From contig NZ_SJPQ01000004.1 in the NCBI RefSeq assembly GCF_007859945.1, positions 248,001-312,000 of the forward strand: a DNA stretch of 64,000 bases, read 5' to 3'. This document shows positions 18,120-27,450 of the stretch, piece by piece. Position 1 is the first letter of the stretch. Each line of letters starts with the position of its first letter. The position numbers and the translations under genes were made by a program. The DNA is from Pseudobythopirellula maris. Lineage in GTDB: Bacteria > Planctomycetota > Planctomycetia > Pirellulales > Lacipirellulaceae. The notes under the pieces are model-generated. The model did no database searches, was not told the origin of the DNA, and was given only the letters and a program-made list of their open reading frames with translations.

Positions 18120-19193
18120 CTATTCCTCGGTCGGCGGCGAAGCAGGGAGAACGCGCTGCTCGTTCAGTTGGAGCGTGAACTGCTGGTCGGACGAGGTGTC
18201 GCAGCGGTCGAGCACCGGCGAGTAGGTGCGGACCTCGACGGTCTTGCCGTCCTGCTTGAACTCGAGCAGCCGCATGTCGCCCATGCCTCCCTGCTCTTTG
18301 AACTGGTAGTTCGCCAGCATTTGGTGGACGGCGTTGCCCCGCTCGCCGAGGCTGCTCTGGAAGCCCGTGCCGTCACCCAGCACGTGGCCGTTGAAGGTGA
18401 AGCGGAAACGCTCGTGGCGTGAGACGAGTTTCTCCCACAGCTGCTGGCCGTCGTTGATCGTCTCGCCGGGTTGCTTGGCCAACGCATAGGCGTGGGGGTT
18501 CCACGACTGCGTGTCGTGCTTGGCGGCCCAATCGTAGCGGCTCTCGTCGAAGTACATGTAGGCGTGGGTGACCAGCATCACGAGCCGATCGGGGTGGTCC
18601 GTCACCACACGGTTCGCCCAGGCGACAACTTCGTCGCGCGGCGCCCACTCCAGGGCCAACACGAGCCACTCCTTGCCGCCCGCACTAAAGGTATGGAAAG
18701 TGTTGTCGGTCTTGTCCGTCTCAAAGGAGCCTGCGAGCGAGTCTTGCTGGGAGTAGTACGAGCCCGGTCCGAAGTATTCCGAATCGTTGAAGCGGCTCGT
18801 CCGCGCCGAGGAGTTTCCTCCGGGGCCGTAGTCGTGGTTCCCCGGCGAGATCGCGAAGGGGACGACGCCGTTGAGCGTGTCCATCGCCCGCAGGGCGTGG
18901 TCCCACTGCTCGGGCGTGTTGTGCTCGGTGACGTCGCCCTCGTGCAGCACGAACGCGATGTTGTGCGACGCCGCGTGGTCGGCGATCCACCGTGTCTGGG
19001 CGGCGTAATGCTGCGGGTAACGCTCGGAATAGACCTGCGTGTCGGGCAGGATCGCCAGGGTCCACGAGCCCGGCTCGATCGACGGCGCCTCGGCGGCGGC
19101 GAACCGGCCGCTCAGCAGGCCGAGGCCGATCACCAGGCAAGCCAACGAGACGGTGCGCCGGCAAGCCGAGCGGTTCGGGTCGATCAATGTCAT
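18120..19193 (-). CDS. Secreted metallophosphoesterase
   Basis: 357 residues. Signal peptide (about 1-34), then calcineurin-like phosphoesterase motifs in order: [15 protein letters not shown] (metal-binding Asp, about 50), HEGDVTEHN (about 84-92), [11 protein letters not shown] (GNHD motif, about 115-121), THAYMY and [10 protein letters not shown] (histidine ligands). These bind a dinuclear metal centre that hydrolyses phosphate esters. Secreted planctomycete members are often of unknown substrate. It is the last gene of a long minus-strand group of secreted proteins, 86 bp after the SGNH-like gene. Confidence 0.9.
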   Translation of the reverse strand: MTLIDPNRSACRRTVSLACLVIGLGLLSGRFAAAEAPSIEPGSWTLAILPDTQVYSERYPQHYAAQTRWIADHAASHNIAFVLHEGDVTEHNTPEQWDHALRAMDTLNGVVPFAISPGNHDYGPGGNSSARTSRFNDSEYFGPGSYYSQQDSLAGSFETDKTDNTFHTFSAGGKEWLVLALEWAPRDEVVAWANRVVTDHPDRLVMLVTHAYMYFDESRYDWAAKHDTQSWNPHAYALAKQPGETINDGQQLWEKLVSRHERFRFTFNGHVLGDGTGFQSSLGERGNAVHQMLANYQFKEQGGMGDMRLLEFKQDGKTVEVRTYSPVLDRCDTSSDQQFTLQLNEQRVLPASPPTEE

Positions 19194-19279
19194 GCCGCCT
19201 CTTCAATGTGGGTGAAAGTCGAATCGCAGGATAGAAGGAAGGGGCGTCGCACGCAAACGCCGCCCCTTCCTACGGTGCG

Positions 19280-20173
19280 TTACACCAAGGCCGTTCGGCG
19301 GCGGGGATTCGCCATCGCCGCAAGCCCCAGCGCCGCCAGAACGAGCGACGTCGGTTCCGGGACCAGCACGGAGTCGGCGGCCGCCGTGAGAGTCTGCCCG
19401 TCGGCGGTCGACAGGCCGAGCGACGACAGCACGCCGCTCAGGTCGATGTCGCTCGTCGTCGTGTCGCCGTAGATCGTGCCGTACAAGACCAGCGCGTTGA
19501 GCAACGAGCCGCGGTTGTTGGCGTGGTAGATGTCGCCGGCGTAGAGGTTCGAGGCGAAGCCCGCAGCCTGCCAGGCGTCGCCCGCCGGCGCGTAGAGCGC
19601 CACGCCGTCGCCCGCCGTGGCGTTGATGTTGGCGGTCGACTGGAGGTAGCCGTCGCGCAGCTCCGCCTGCATCTCGGCCGGTCCGCCCGGGAACGCCGGG
19701 CTGCCGCCGGTGTAGTACGAGTGCGACGGGCCACGGGCCCAGGTCTCGTACATGACGGCGCGCACGCCTGGGCTGCGTGTGGCCACCTGCTGGTACATCG
19801 CCAAGGTGCTGCTCAGGTGCACCGAGAGGTTGCCCAAGCGGGTCGGCGACGTCGAGTAGTCTTGCAGCACCACGATGTCCCAATCGTCGCCGCTCGCGAT
19901 TTCGCTGTCGATCGCCGCGGTGTTGTTGAGGAGGTGCCACGAGAGCGCCTGGCCGTTGACCGCGGCGTTGTGCTGGAAGGGAGCCGGATGGCCAGCCGCG
20001 ACGGCGATGTCCGACACGACCGCCGGGACCGACCGCGAGCCGCCGCAGCAGGTGGCGTTTGTGAAGCTGTTGCCGTAATACAGGATGTTGAGCTCGGCCC
20101 ACGCGGCCCGCGGCGAGCCGGCGAGCGCCAGCACGACCGCCGCGAAGGCTGTGGCTTGGAATATGCGTTTCAT
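19280..20173 (-). CDS. SGNH-hydrolase-like PEP-CTERM protein
   Basis: 297 residues from ATG 20173 (MKRIFQATAFAAVVLALA), chosen because the longer frame puts 33 odd residues before a perfect signal peptide. The mature protein opens with LNILYYGNSFTNATCCGG, where GNSFT matches the first block of SGNH/GDSL-like hydrolases (Ser as nucleophile), and has DWDIVVLQDYS as a plausible second block. A final Asp-x-x-His block is suggested by DIYHANNRGS. The C-terminus is a PEP-CTERM signal (VPEPTS, hydrophobic helix, RRRTALV). Such enzymes remove acyl groups from carbohydrates, which would fit the locus, but the catalytic assignment is by motif only. Confidence 0.75.
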   Translation of the reverse strand: MKRIFQATAFAAVVLALAGSPRAAWAELNILYYGNSFTNATCCGGSRSVPAVVSDIAVAAGHPAPFQHNAAVNGQALSWHLLNNTAAIDSEIASGDDWDIVVLQDYSTSPTRLGNLSVHLSSTLAMYQQVATRSPGVRAVMYETWARGPSHSYYTGGSPAFPGGPAEMQAELRDGYLQSTANINATAGDGVALYAPAGDAWQAAGFASNLYAGDIYHANNRGSLLNALVLYGTIYGDTTTSDIDLSGVLSSLGLSTADGQTLTAAADSVLVPEPTSLVLAALGLAAMANPRRRTALV

Positions 20174-20250
20174 CGGGAGGGGTCTCTTCGAGGTGGAGGG
20201 TGATGGGGGCGTCGGGTTGCGGCACGCCTTGCAGCGCGAGGACCGATCGT

Positions 20251-20955
20251 TCAGCGGCGGCGGATGACGCACGCCACTCCGGCGAGTGTCAGCAAGACCA
20301 CTGCGCTCGGCTCGGGCACGGTCGTGCCGACCAGCCGCATCGCTCCCAGATAGAAGAAACCATTCCCGTTGTTGTTGCCCGGCCCCTTGGTGACCGTGAT
20401 CGTGATCTCGCCGGCGGCGGTGGGCGTGATGCCGGCGACCGTCGCCAGGTTGGCCGTGTTGTTCGCGGCGTCGAGCACTCCGGAGCCGCTGTTCAGGCCG
20501 GCCACCGCGTAGAGGGCGTCGCGGTTGTCGCCCACGCCCGAACGCGCGGCGAAGAAGTCGAATTCGTAGGTCGTGTCGCCGCTGCCGTCGAGGCCCGACA
20601 AGGTGAGCAAGCCGGTCTCCCGCGGGCCGGCTGAGCCCCAGCTGGTGCTGTGCCCGTAGAGGCTGTCACGCGTCGCGTTGGCGACGAACATGTCGGCCGG
20701 CGCCGCCGGCGATCCCGTGCCCGACTCGTTGCCGCCGAACTCGTGGAAGCCGCTCGTCACGAGCTGGACGCCGGTCGGCGATCCGGTTGAGTCTTGGGCG
20801 TTGGGCACGGTGTGCGTCACGGCCGAATAGACCTGGTTGTAAACGCCGCCCGCCTCGATCGACCCGTTGCCGAAGTCAAAGAACATCGTTGCGCCGCGGG
20901 CGTCGGCGCCGCAGGCGAGGGCAAGGACAAGAACCGCCAGAGTTGACTTGGACAT
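20251..20955 (-). CDS. PEP-CTERM secreted protein
   Basis: 234 residues from ATG 20955 (MSKSTLAVLVLALACGA), with GGGAGC upstream at a reasonable distance. Signal peptide, then a beta-rich body (MFFDFGNGSIEAGGVYNQV, TYEFDFFAARSGVGDNRDALY, GEITITVTKGPGNNNGNGFFYLGAMRL) that resembles the jelly-roll proteins planctomycetes attach with a PEP-CTERM tail. The end has VPEPSA, a hydrophobic stretch and VIRRR. No enzyme motif was found. It lies between the GH32/43-like and SGNH-like genes on the same strand. Confidence 0.82.
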   Translation of the reverse strand: MSKSTLAVLVLALACGADARGATMFFDFGNGSIEAGGVYNQVYSAVTHTVPNAQDSTGSPTGVQLVTSGFHEFGGNESGTGSPAAPADMFVANATRDSLYGHSTSWGSAGPRETGLLTLSGLDGSGDTTYEFDFFAARSGVGDNRDALYAVAGLNSGSGVLDAANNTANLATVAGITPTAAGEITITVTKGPGNNNGNGFFYLGAMRLVGTTVPEPSAVVLLTLAGVACVIRRR

Positions 20956-21107
20956 TAGCTCAGCTCCCAAAAGTAAAGGCACGGAAAAAGGAATCGTTAT
21001 CGATGAGTTCGCCAGCCTCTGTGGCTAGCGAGGTTGCAACATGGTGAAATCGATCCTGATCAAGCCGGCCAGGGGGCTGGCGGTCGGGGAACTGGAGCAA
21101 CGCCGCA

Positions 21108-22097
21108 TTATTCGACGGCGTCAGCCGCCACGGCGATGTTGGTTTCGGGGTCTTCTTGGCCGTCGAGCCAGGTGAGCGGCGCCAGGTAAACGCCGCCCTT
21201 CCCCCAACCGCAGCGGCTGACAAACCAATCGCCCCGCGCGTCGCGGACCACCTCGGCCGCGTGGGCCGGGATGTGGCCGACAAGGTTCTCTAGCTCCCAG
21301 CCGTAGGGCGAGTCGCTGACGAACACATCGGTGCCGTCGTAACCGCCGCGGGGGCCGATAAAGAGGTAATACTTCGCGCCGCGCCGCACGACGAAGGGCG
21401 ACTCGCATGGCCCGCCGAAGGTGCCGCTGACCGTGTCGGTGAAGGCGATCTTGCGTTCGCTCCACGTCAGCAGGTCGTCGCTCGTGACGTACGCCACGAG
21501 GTGGTTCCCCCCCTCGGGGCGGCTGTTGGCCGTGTAGTACATCACCCATTGGTCATCGACCCTCATGAGGAACGGGTCGCGGGCGTCGTAGCCGTCGACC
21601 ACCATCGGGTTCTTGGCGTGACGCTCCCAATGCTTCAGGTCGGTGGAAGTGGCCAGGTGGATCTTGTACTCCGTGTGGTCGGCGTCGCCCGCGCAGTAGT
21701 ACATGTAGTACAGGCCGTCTTGCTCGATGACGTGCGGCGCCCAGAGATGCTGCTCGTTCCACGGCGCCTCGGTGGCCACGCTGAGGGCGAACGGCTGCTT
21801 GTCCCAAGGCTGCTGCAGCAGCTTTTCAGCCGTGGCGTGGGCGAGGTTGTCCTCGTCGGCCGGGTCGAGCGGCTCCTCGTGCGTGATGCCAAACAGGTTC
21901 CACCGCCCGTCGGGTCCTTGGACGAAGCAGTGGTCGTTGATGTACCACGCCTCCTCCTCGCCGACGCTGGGGTCGTAGATCTTGACGAACTCGCCGCTGC
22001 GGACGAGCGTCTCGGCCTGTTGGCCGTACGCCTCGATAGCGGCGAATGAGACGACGAGTGAGGCGGCGGCCCAAACGAACGTTGTTTTCAGTCTCAT
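21108..22097 (-). CDS. Secreted GH32/GH43-like beta-propeller glycosidase
   Basis: 329 residues from ATG 22097; the frame extends 89 residues upstream into the preceding gene but only 22097 gives a signal peptide (MRLKTTFVWAAASLVVSFAA). Blade motifs fit the five-bladed propeller clans: YINDHCFVQGPDGRW near the start, DGYDARDPFLM (RDP motif) and GGPCESPFV (E-x-P, like the catalytic ECP of GH32), plus repeated YYMYY/WVMYYT/KYYLFIG strands. GH32 and GH68 act on fructosides; GH43 acts on arabinosides and xylosides. Which clan applies cannot be fixed by eye. It lies 55 bp after the ADP-ribosylglycohydrolase gene. Confidence 0.8.
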   Translation of the reverse strand: MRLKTTFVWAAASLVVSFAAIEAYGQQAETLVRSGEFVKIYDPSVGEEEAWYINDHCFVQGPDGRWNLFGITHEEPLDPADEDNLAHATAEKLLQQPWDKQPFALSVATEAPWNEQHLWAPHVIEQDGLYYMYYCAGDADHTEYKIHLATSTDLKHWERHAKNPMVVDGYDARDPFLMRVDDQWVMYYTANSRPEGGNHLVAYVTSDDLLTWSERKIAFTDTVSGTFGGPCESPFVVRRGAKYYLFIGPRGGYDGTDVFVSDSPYGWELENLVGHIPAHAAEVVRDARGDWFVSRCGWGKGGVYLAPLTWLDGQEDPETNIAVAADAVE

Positions 22098-22152
22098 CGC
22101 TACTCTTCGACGGTTCGGTGTGGTGTGAGAAATCAAGCGATTGTGGCGAGCA

Positions 22153-23430
22153 TCACTCGGCGGGCGAAATTTGCGCCATCTCTTCTTTAGTGAAATAGGG
22201 GTGGCCGATCGGCTCGGGCGAGTAACTCGAGACCAGCTTGCTCGGCCGGGGCGCCGTGATCGGCAAAACGAACTGCTCGTCGCCCTGGGCGTCCCGCTCG
22301 ATGCGGCCCCCTTGCGCAACGACCGCCTGCCTGGCCAACGCCAGCGACGCCTCGACCAGCCCATCGAACGAGTACGCCGTGTGGCTGAACGGCGTCTCGG
22401 TGTCGAGGGCCGAGGCGAACCGCTCGGGCAAGGCCTTGCGGCCCACGGTCGTGAACAAGATCCCGCCGGCGTTCGACGGGTTGCAGTCGGAGTCCTGACC
22501 GCAGCGCATCGCGATGACCATCGTCTGGTCGAGGTCGCCCTCGCCGTAGAGCATGCCGATCAGGATGTAAGCGCCGTTGAGCTTCACGTCGATCGAGAAA
22601 TGTCCCTCACCACCGTGGCCGCTGCAGAGTTTGCGAGAGTGGCGGGGGTCGCTGTGGTATTTGGCTTCGACCTCACGCCAGGTCGCTTGCCAGTCGCGGG
22701 GGTTTTGCCTATGCCAGGCCACCACGTCACGCACCATCTCGGCGTAGCCGCTTTGCGGCGGGACGCACCGCAGGCCGGCGTCGATAAGGCGGTGGACGTC
22801 GGTCTCGAAGAAAGCCTCGGCGTACATGCCGCCGACGAACTGCCCGCCGTAAACGCCGTCGCCGTAGTTCATCAGGCGGCCGAACTTATCGCCCAGATCG
22901 ACCACGACCTGGGGCATGCCGGGGGCGATCAGCCCGCTGTAGTCGGCCTCGATCTGGTAGTCGATGTCGTCGGCGTGCCCGTTGAACCGGGGGTGCCCCG
23001 AGCCGGGAGGGGCGATGCCTCTCCGCAGGTTGTCGCGGCCCGCCTCGTTGGCGTGCCACAACCGGTAGCGGCTGTTGGCGAAGTCGATCCCCGCCTGCCG
23101 GATCGAGCAATCAAGGCCGTGCAGTTCGAGAGTCCGCAGGAACGTCATCTCGACGTAGAGGTCGTCTTGATCGAATTGGTTGATCGTGTCGGGGGTCCAC
23201 TCGGGCACGTCGTCCTCGGGGACGATCTTGCCGAGGCTCTGGAACTCGGTCGGGAAGCCCCAGCCGACGCCGGCCATCTGCCCCAGCCAACCGGCCTGCA
23301 TCTTGTCGACGTACTCGTCGACCGCGATGCGGCGCACCTGCTCCGCCCCGGCCGTGCTCGCCGCGACGACGATCAGCAGAGCCATCAGCAGAATGCGCGG
23401 CCAGGCGGGTTTTGTGCGAGGTCGTTTCAT
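22153..23430 (-). CDS. Secreted ADP-ribosylglycohydrolase-family protein
   Basis: 425 residues. Signal peptide (about 1-29, WPRILLMALLIVVAASTAGA). The body has the ADP-ribosylglycohydrolase (DraG/ARH) layout: KMQAGWLGQMAGVGWG near the start, QFDQDDLYVEMTFLRTLE in the first metal-binding position, and CGQDSDCNPSNAGGIL in the place of the usual G-x-D-T/S-D metal-binding motif. Classical members remove ADP-ribose from proteins in the cytoplasm; a secreted form among glycosidases more likely acts on a nucleoside-like or furanosyl substrate. That is inference. Same operon direction as the downstream GH32/43-like gene. Confidence 0.88.
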   Translation of the reverse strand: MKRPRTKPAWPRILLMALLIVVAASTAGAEQVRRIAVDEYVDKMQAGWLGQMAGVGWGFPTEFQSLGKIVPEDDVPEWTPDTINQFDQDDLYVEMTFLRTLELHGLDCSIRQAGIDFANSRYRLWHANEAGRDNLRRGIAPPGSGHPRFNGHADDIDYQIEADYSGLIAPGMPQVVVDLGDKFGRLMNYGDGVYGGQFVGGMYAEAFFETDVHRLIDAGLRCVPPQSGYAEMVRDVVAWHRQNPRDWQATWREVEAKYHSDPRHSRKLCSGHGGEGHFSIDVKLNGAYILIGMLYGEGDLDQTMVIAMRCGQDSDCNPSNAGGILFTTVGRKALPERFASALDTETPFSHTAYSFDGLVEASLALARQAVVAQGGRIERDAQGDEQFVLPITAPRPSKLVSSYSPEPIGHPYFTKEEMAQISPAE

Positions 23431-23621
23431 GGCCGGCGACAGTCTTCTTCATTGGGGCAAGGGAATGGCCAGCATGGCGACATGGCCTCGACGTCGTCGG
23501 CGGGCAAGATCGGCCGCGGGGCGCAGACCTGCGGCTGCGCCCCGCTCGACGAGAAGACGCCCGGACTCCCGATCCGATACGATTCGATTGCGTTGACAAA
23601 CACGCTAGTCCATCGGCCTGG

Positions 23622-24827
23622 CTACACCGAACGTTTCCGCCGCGACGAGCAGCCGAGCACGGACGCGAGGAGGAGCACCCCCGCACCCGGCTCGGGGACC
23701 GAGAGCGACGCGCCGGGCGGCGTGATTGTCGAGGCGATGGTGTTGCCGAAGTTCGACGCCCAGATGTTGTAATCCTCGTCACCAACGACGCCATCGAGGT
23801 TGCCGTCGCCCATCGTGCCGGGCGTGACAGTCAGCGTCTCGTTGTCGCGCCACACGGTGAAGTCGGCGGCGTCGACCGTGCCGTTGCCGTTGTAGTCACC
23901 GGCCAGCGCCGGCGCCTCGGGGAGGACATCGATCGTGAAGCCGGAGACTCCCGAATTGCCGTACGAGACCTCGCCATCCCTCGCCTTGACGCCCACGGCA
24001 AAGAAGTCGCCTTCCTGGGCCCCGGTGATATCAAAGAAGTGCATGTCGACGAAGCGGTTTGATTCGGTTGTGAGCGAACTCGCCGACCCCACGATCGACC
24101 CGCCCCCGAACGCCGATACCTGCGCCAGCACAATCTCTTCCGGCACGAAGTCCGAGTTGTCGGTGCCGTCCACCATCACGCCAACCCGGAAATGGTCCGG
24201 CGAGCCGGCTCCTACTCTGAAGCCCCAGCGTCCGGCCGGCAACGAATCGGCATTGGCGGGGTCGTTGCCGAACTGGTCCCAGCCGTCGAGGATGCCGAGC
24301 TGTACGTAGGGCGGCTGGCCGAACGATTGGGGCGATTGGCTCTCGCCCCAAGCCCAATCGCGGATGCCGCTGGTCAACGTCGGGTCGTCGATCAGGGCGT
24401 AGCCGTAGCCGCCGACGATGCGGCTGGCGAGCACCTGCTGGTCGGAGATGAAGTCAGGCATCTCGATCAGATTAGGAAAGAGCGACTCGAAGATCGGGTC
24501 GCCCGGCGACGCGCTGCTGCCCGGGGCGACGTAAGCGCTGGGGTAGTCGTGGCGGGTCCCGAACAACGCGTAGCCGTCACGGCCGTAGTAACGCTCGCCG
24601 TCCTCGTCGACCGCGGCGAACTGGTTGCCGACTCCGGAGGTGCGCCACGGCACAACCACGTAGGGTTGGTTGGGATTGCCCTGCGGCCCGGCGCCTGGGA
24701 AGAACGTGCCGCCGATGTCGTAATCGGCGCCGGCATACTGGAGCCCGGCCGCGTGCGCCGCTGGGGCGCCGGTCATAGCCGTGAGGGCGCCCAGCAGGCA
24801 CGCCCGTATCATCGTATTCGTAAACAT
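23622..24827 (-). CDS. PEP-CTERM protein with C-terminal dockerin repeats
   Basis: 401 residues from ATG 24827 (MFTNTMIRACLLGALTAMTG); the longer frame has no signal peptide. The body starts LQYAGADYDIGGTFFPGAGP and aligns with the protein at 26087-27004 along most of its length (DGYALFGTR, NLIEMP, ASRIVGGYGYALIDDP, RFVDMHFFDITGAQEGD). After it come two dockerin-type loops (GDYNGNGTVDAADFTVWRD and GDGNLDGVVGDEDYN, about 315-365) and a PEP-CTERM signal (VPEPGA, hydrophobic stretch, SRRKRSV). Function unknown; possibly a surface binding protein. Confidence 0.83.
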   Translation of the reverse strand: MFTNTMIRACLLGALTAMTGAPAAHAAGLQYAGADYDIGGTFFPGAGPQGNPNQPYVVVPWRTSGVGNQFAAVDEDGERYYGRDGYALFGTRHDYPSAYVAPGSSASPGDPIFESLFPNLIEMPDFISDQQVLASRIVGGYGYALIDDPTLTSGIRDWAWGESQSPQSFGQPPYVQLGILDGWDQFGNDPANADSLPAGRWGFRVGAGSPDHFRVGVMVDGTDNSDFVPEEIVLAQVSAFGGGSIVGSASSLTTESNRFVDMHFFDITGAQEGDFFAVGVKARDGEVSYGNSGVSGFTIDVLPEAPALAGDYNGNGTVDAADFTVWRDNETLTVTPGTMGDGNLDGVVGDEDYNIWASNFGNTIASTITPPGASLSVPEPGAGVLLLASVLGCSSRRKRSV

Positions 24828-24903
24828 GGTTGTCCGACCTGAAAAAGTGCTATACGGGTGAGCGGGTCGCCCGAGTTGCTGAAGAGTGAAAGACTCCGAG
24901 CTG

Positions 24904-25977
24904 TCAGAAGCTATCGACGGTTTCTCCGTTGGAGCGTGTCGAGATGGCGTGCCACAAGTCGATGTCCACCCCGTCCGTGACGAACGTGACGTGGCCATCG
25001 CAGTACGCCGTCATCACGCCGCCGGGGTGCTGGCTGCGCGCCGTCTGCGACATCGGCCCCCGCGGCAGGTTGCGGCAGAATTTCGAGTCGCACGGCGCCG
25101 AGGGGTTGAGCACCCCCCCGGGGTCGTCCGATCCGGGGCCGTTGGCGTTCGCGCACCACTCCAATTGGTCGAGGCCCTCTTTGACGCTAGTGGTCGTCGG
25201 GTCATCGGTGGACTCGTTCGGCAGGGACTGATGTGAGTAGAGGCAACTCGCCAGGTACAGCAGCCCACGCGAGTCTTCGCCGGGGTACTGCCGGACCTCA
25301 CCGAGCATCACGGTCTTGCTGGTTCCGTCCGTTATCTTACGGAGTGGTGTGCCCTCGTTTTCTTCGCCATAAACCTTTTCGAACGGGCCGCGTTTGTCGA
25401 CGCCGCTGATCTGGAGATCGTTGTTGCGGAAGAAATCCCAGTTGGCTTCCGGCAGGGCCTGGTACCAGTTCCACCAGCCCACGTTCGCCAGGTAACTGCC
25501 GTGCGCGAAGCACGCCGCGCGGCCGGTGTGGATGCCCGGCGGCTGATCGGACGGGCACAGGAAGATCGGCAACTGGGTGTAGGTCCAGGGCGAGTCGTTC
25601 GGGCACGAGTCGCCCGCCGCGTTGAAGTCCTCGAAGACCGGCTTGTCGAAGTCGATCTGGCCGAAGACCGACGCCTCTTCCATGTAGGGCAGGATGTACG
25701 ACGCCCAGGTGTGGTTCAGGTCGCCCGATCCGTCAACCGTCGTGAAGCCCGCCGGCAGTGCCCCCATCGCGTTCTCGTGGTTGAGCATCGCCAACGAAGT
25801 CTGCTTCATCTTGTTCTGGCAAGCGTTGCGACGCGCGGCCTCACGCGCTGCCTGCACCGCCGGCAGCAGCAGCGCCACCAGGATGCCAATGATCGCGATC
25901 ACCACCAGCAGCTCCACAAGCGTGAAGGCCCCGCTGGCGCGTTTCTTCTCGTGTGTTGTGATTCCAAGGCTAGCCAT
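24904..25977 (-). CDS. DUF1559 protein with prepilin-type N-terminus
   Basis: 357 residues from ATG 25977 (MASLGITTHEKKRASGA). [18 protein letters not shown] and AVQAAREAARRNACQNKMKQ are the family signature, and the C-terminus has SQHPGGVMTAYCDGHVTFVTDGV. The residue just before FTLVE is Ala rather than the usual Gly, with Gly one place earlier, so the prepilin peptidase site is slightly unusual. It lies between the two paralogous PEP-CTERM genes (23622-24827 and 26087-27004) on the same strand, which suggests a duplicated unit. Role unknown. Confidence 0.92.
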   Translation of the reverse strand: MASLGITTHEKKRASGAFTLVELLVVIAIIGILVALLLPAVQAAREAARRNACQNKMKQTSLAMLNHENAMGALPAGFTTVDGSGDLNHTWASYILPYMEEASVFGQIDFDKPVFEDFNAAGDSCPNDSPWTYTQLPIFLCPSDQPPGIHTGRAACFAHGSYLANVGWWNWYQALPEANWDFFRNNDLQISGVDKRGPFEKVYGEENEGTPLRKITDGTSKTVMLGEVRQYPGEDSRGLLYLASCLYSHQSLPNESTDDPTTTSVKEGLDQLEWCANANGPGSDDPGGVLNPSAPCDSKFCRNLPRGPMSQTARSQHPGGVMTAYCDGHVTFVTDGVDIDLWHAISTRSNGETVDSF

Positions 25978-26086
25978 GACGATGTCCTTCGCTCCGTCCC
26001 TGTTCCCTAAAAGCCGTGGAGGGGCGGGCTGCGACGCCCACCCGCTCCACGACGAAACCGCCTGTCTCAAAAAGTCGCAACTTGTC

Positions 26087-27004
26087 TCAAACGTTTCCGC
26101 GGCGCCGGCTTCCCAACCCCACCAAGAGGGTCGTGGCGACCAGTACCAAAGCCGAGGGCTCGGGCACGTTGCTGCTCTCGAAGGCGAAGCCAGCAATGCC
26201 CGCCGACCCGCCGCCGGGGTTCGACGCCAGGAAGACGAACTCGTCGCCCGACTGGGCGCCAAAAATGTCGAAGAAGTGCATGTCGATGAAACGGTTCTTC
26301 GCAACCGTGCCCGTCGTGGCCGAGCCGCCGCCGGTCATCTGCATGATCACCTCGCTGGGCGCCCAGTTGGTGCTGTCGAGGCCGTCGGTCATCACTCCCA
26401 CCCGGATGTGACGCGGGGCGGCGGGGCCCACTGTGAACGACCACCGCTCGGCCGGGCTGATCGTCGGGTCGGCGCCCGATGGCGAACCATTGCCGTCCAG
26501 CACGCCGAGCTTCACGTACGGCGGCTGGAACACCGAGGCGGGCGTCTGCGAGGCGCCCCAGCTGTAGTCACGCACGCCGTTGGTCAGCTGCGGGTCGTCG
26601 ATCAAGGCGTAGGACCAACCGCCCGCCTTACGACTCGCCAGGATCTGCGAGCTGGCGACGTAACTGGGCAGGTCGATCAGGTTCGGGTAGACGCTGTTGT
26701 CGGTGGGGGTCACAAACGCGTTGCCGCCCGTCGCGTTGGCGTTGGGGTAGTCGAAACGCGTGCCAAACATCGCGTAGCCGTCGCTGCCGTAAACGTCGTT
26801 GCTGTCTAGGTCGAGCGTCTTGGCCACGTCGTTGGCCCGCCAGCCGGCGACCACGTAAGCGTTCGCGTCGGCCGGTCCACCGCCCGGGAAGAACGTCCCG
26901 CCGATATCATATTGAGTGCCCTTGTAACCTAGCGAGGCCGCCCCAACCGGGGTAACGCCTGCGGCCAGCACGGCCATGAGCATGATGAGTCGCCGTACGT
27001 TCAT
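26087..27004 (-). CDS. PEP-CTERM secreted protein, paralogue of 23622-24827
   Basis: 305 residues from ATG 27004, which has a strong ribosome binding site (AAGGAGAG, six bases from the ATG). Signal peptide (1-22), then SLGYKGTQYDIGGTFFPGGGP and a body matching the 23622-24827 protein, but with no dockerin repeats; it goes straight to VPEPSA, hydrophobic helix and GSRRRGNV. It is the gene nearest to the XylR-like regulator on this side and probably opens the minus-strand operon. No enzymatic motif was recognised. Confidence 0.85.
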   Translation of the reverse strand: MNVRRLIMLMAVLAAGVTPVGAASLGYKGTQYDIGGTFFPGGGPADANAYVVAGWRANDVAKTLDLDSNDVYGSDGYAMFGTRFDYPNANATGGNAFVTPTDNSVYPNLIDLPSYVASSQILASRKAGGWSYALIDDPQLTNGVRDYSWGASQTPASVFQPPYVKLGVLDGNGSPSGADPTISPAERWSFTVGPAAPRHIRVGVMTDGLDSTNWAPSEVIMQMTGGGSATTGTVAKNRFIDMHFFDIFGAQSGDEFVFLASNPGGGSAGIAGFAFESSNVPEPSALVLVATTLLVGLGSRRRGNV

Positions 27005-27450
27005 TAGTCTCTCCTTGGGTGAAAAGCATTTTCGACTTGAGTCAGCTAGCCGAGTTGAATAGGACGGGGGAAGAGGCATCAGAGCTCACCCCTCGCTCTG
27101 GGGGGAGCAAGCGGCGGGCAGAGCAGTTTGTTGCTTGGCAACTACTTTAATAGCTTTGTGATAAGGACCTGGTGAGCAGAAATCAACAACCGATGAGGGG
27201 AAAATCGACTCGCTGACAGTTTGGCAGCTCCGTGGTAGCGTCCCTACCAGGGCGCCCCAGTGGTCCGTTCAACCGGGGTCTCACGCCGGATCACCGGCTA
27301 TGGGTTGAAAAGGAGAAGCGAGTTGGGGGAGAAGTGTCTCAGAGGCTCTCTAAACGACGATGGGAGACAGGCCGATCGATGCCCGCAAGTCTCTTCCCTG
27401 ATATCACTTTGGTTCAGACCAAGATACCCCGCGATACGCGTATGCGTAAA
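27005..27450. promoter_or_regulatory. Intergenic region between regulator and PEP-CTERM operon
   Basis: About 445 bp with no convincing gene. It should carry the promoter of the minus-strand PEP-CTERM gene starting at 27004. An AT-rich stretch lies near 27,120-27,200. I see no strong palindrome or terminator. A short plus-strand frame at 27232-27516 overlaps the end of the regulator gene and looks like chance. Confidence 0.4.

Noticed and set aside
5868-24827. Cellulosome-like complex, because of dockerin repeats
   Set aside because: No cohesin or scaffoldin is present; planctomycete dockerin repeats also occur as stand-alone calcium loops before PEP-CTERM signals.
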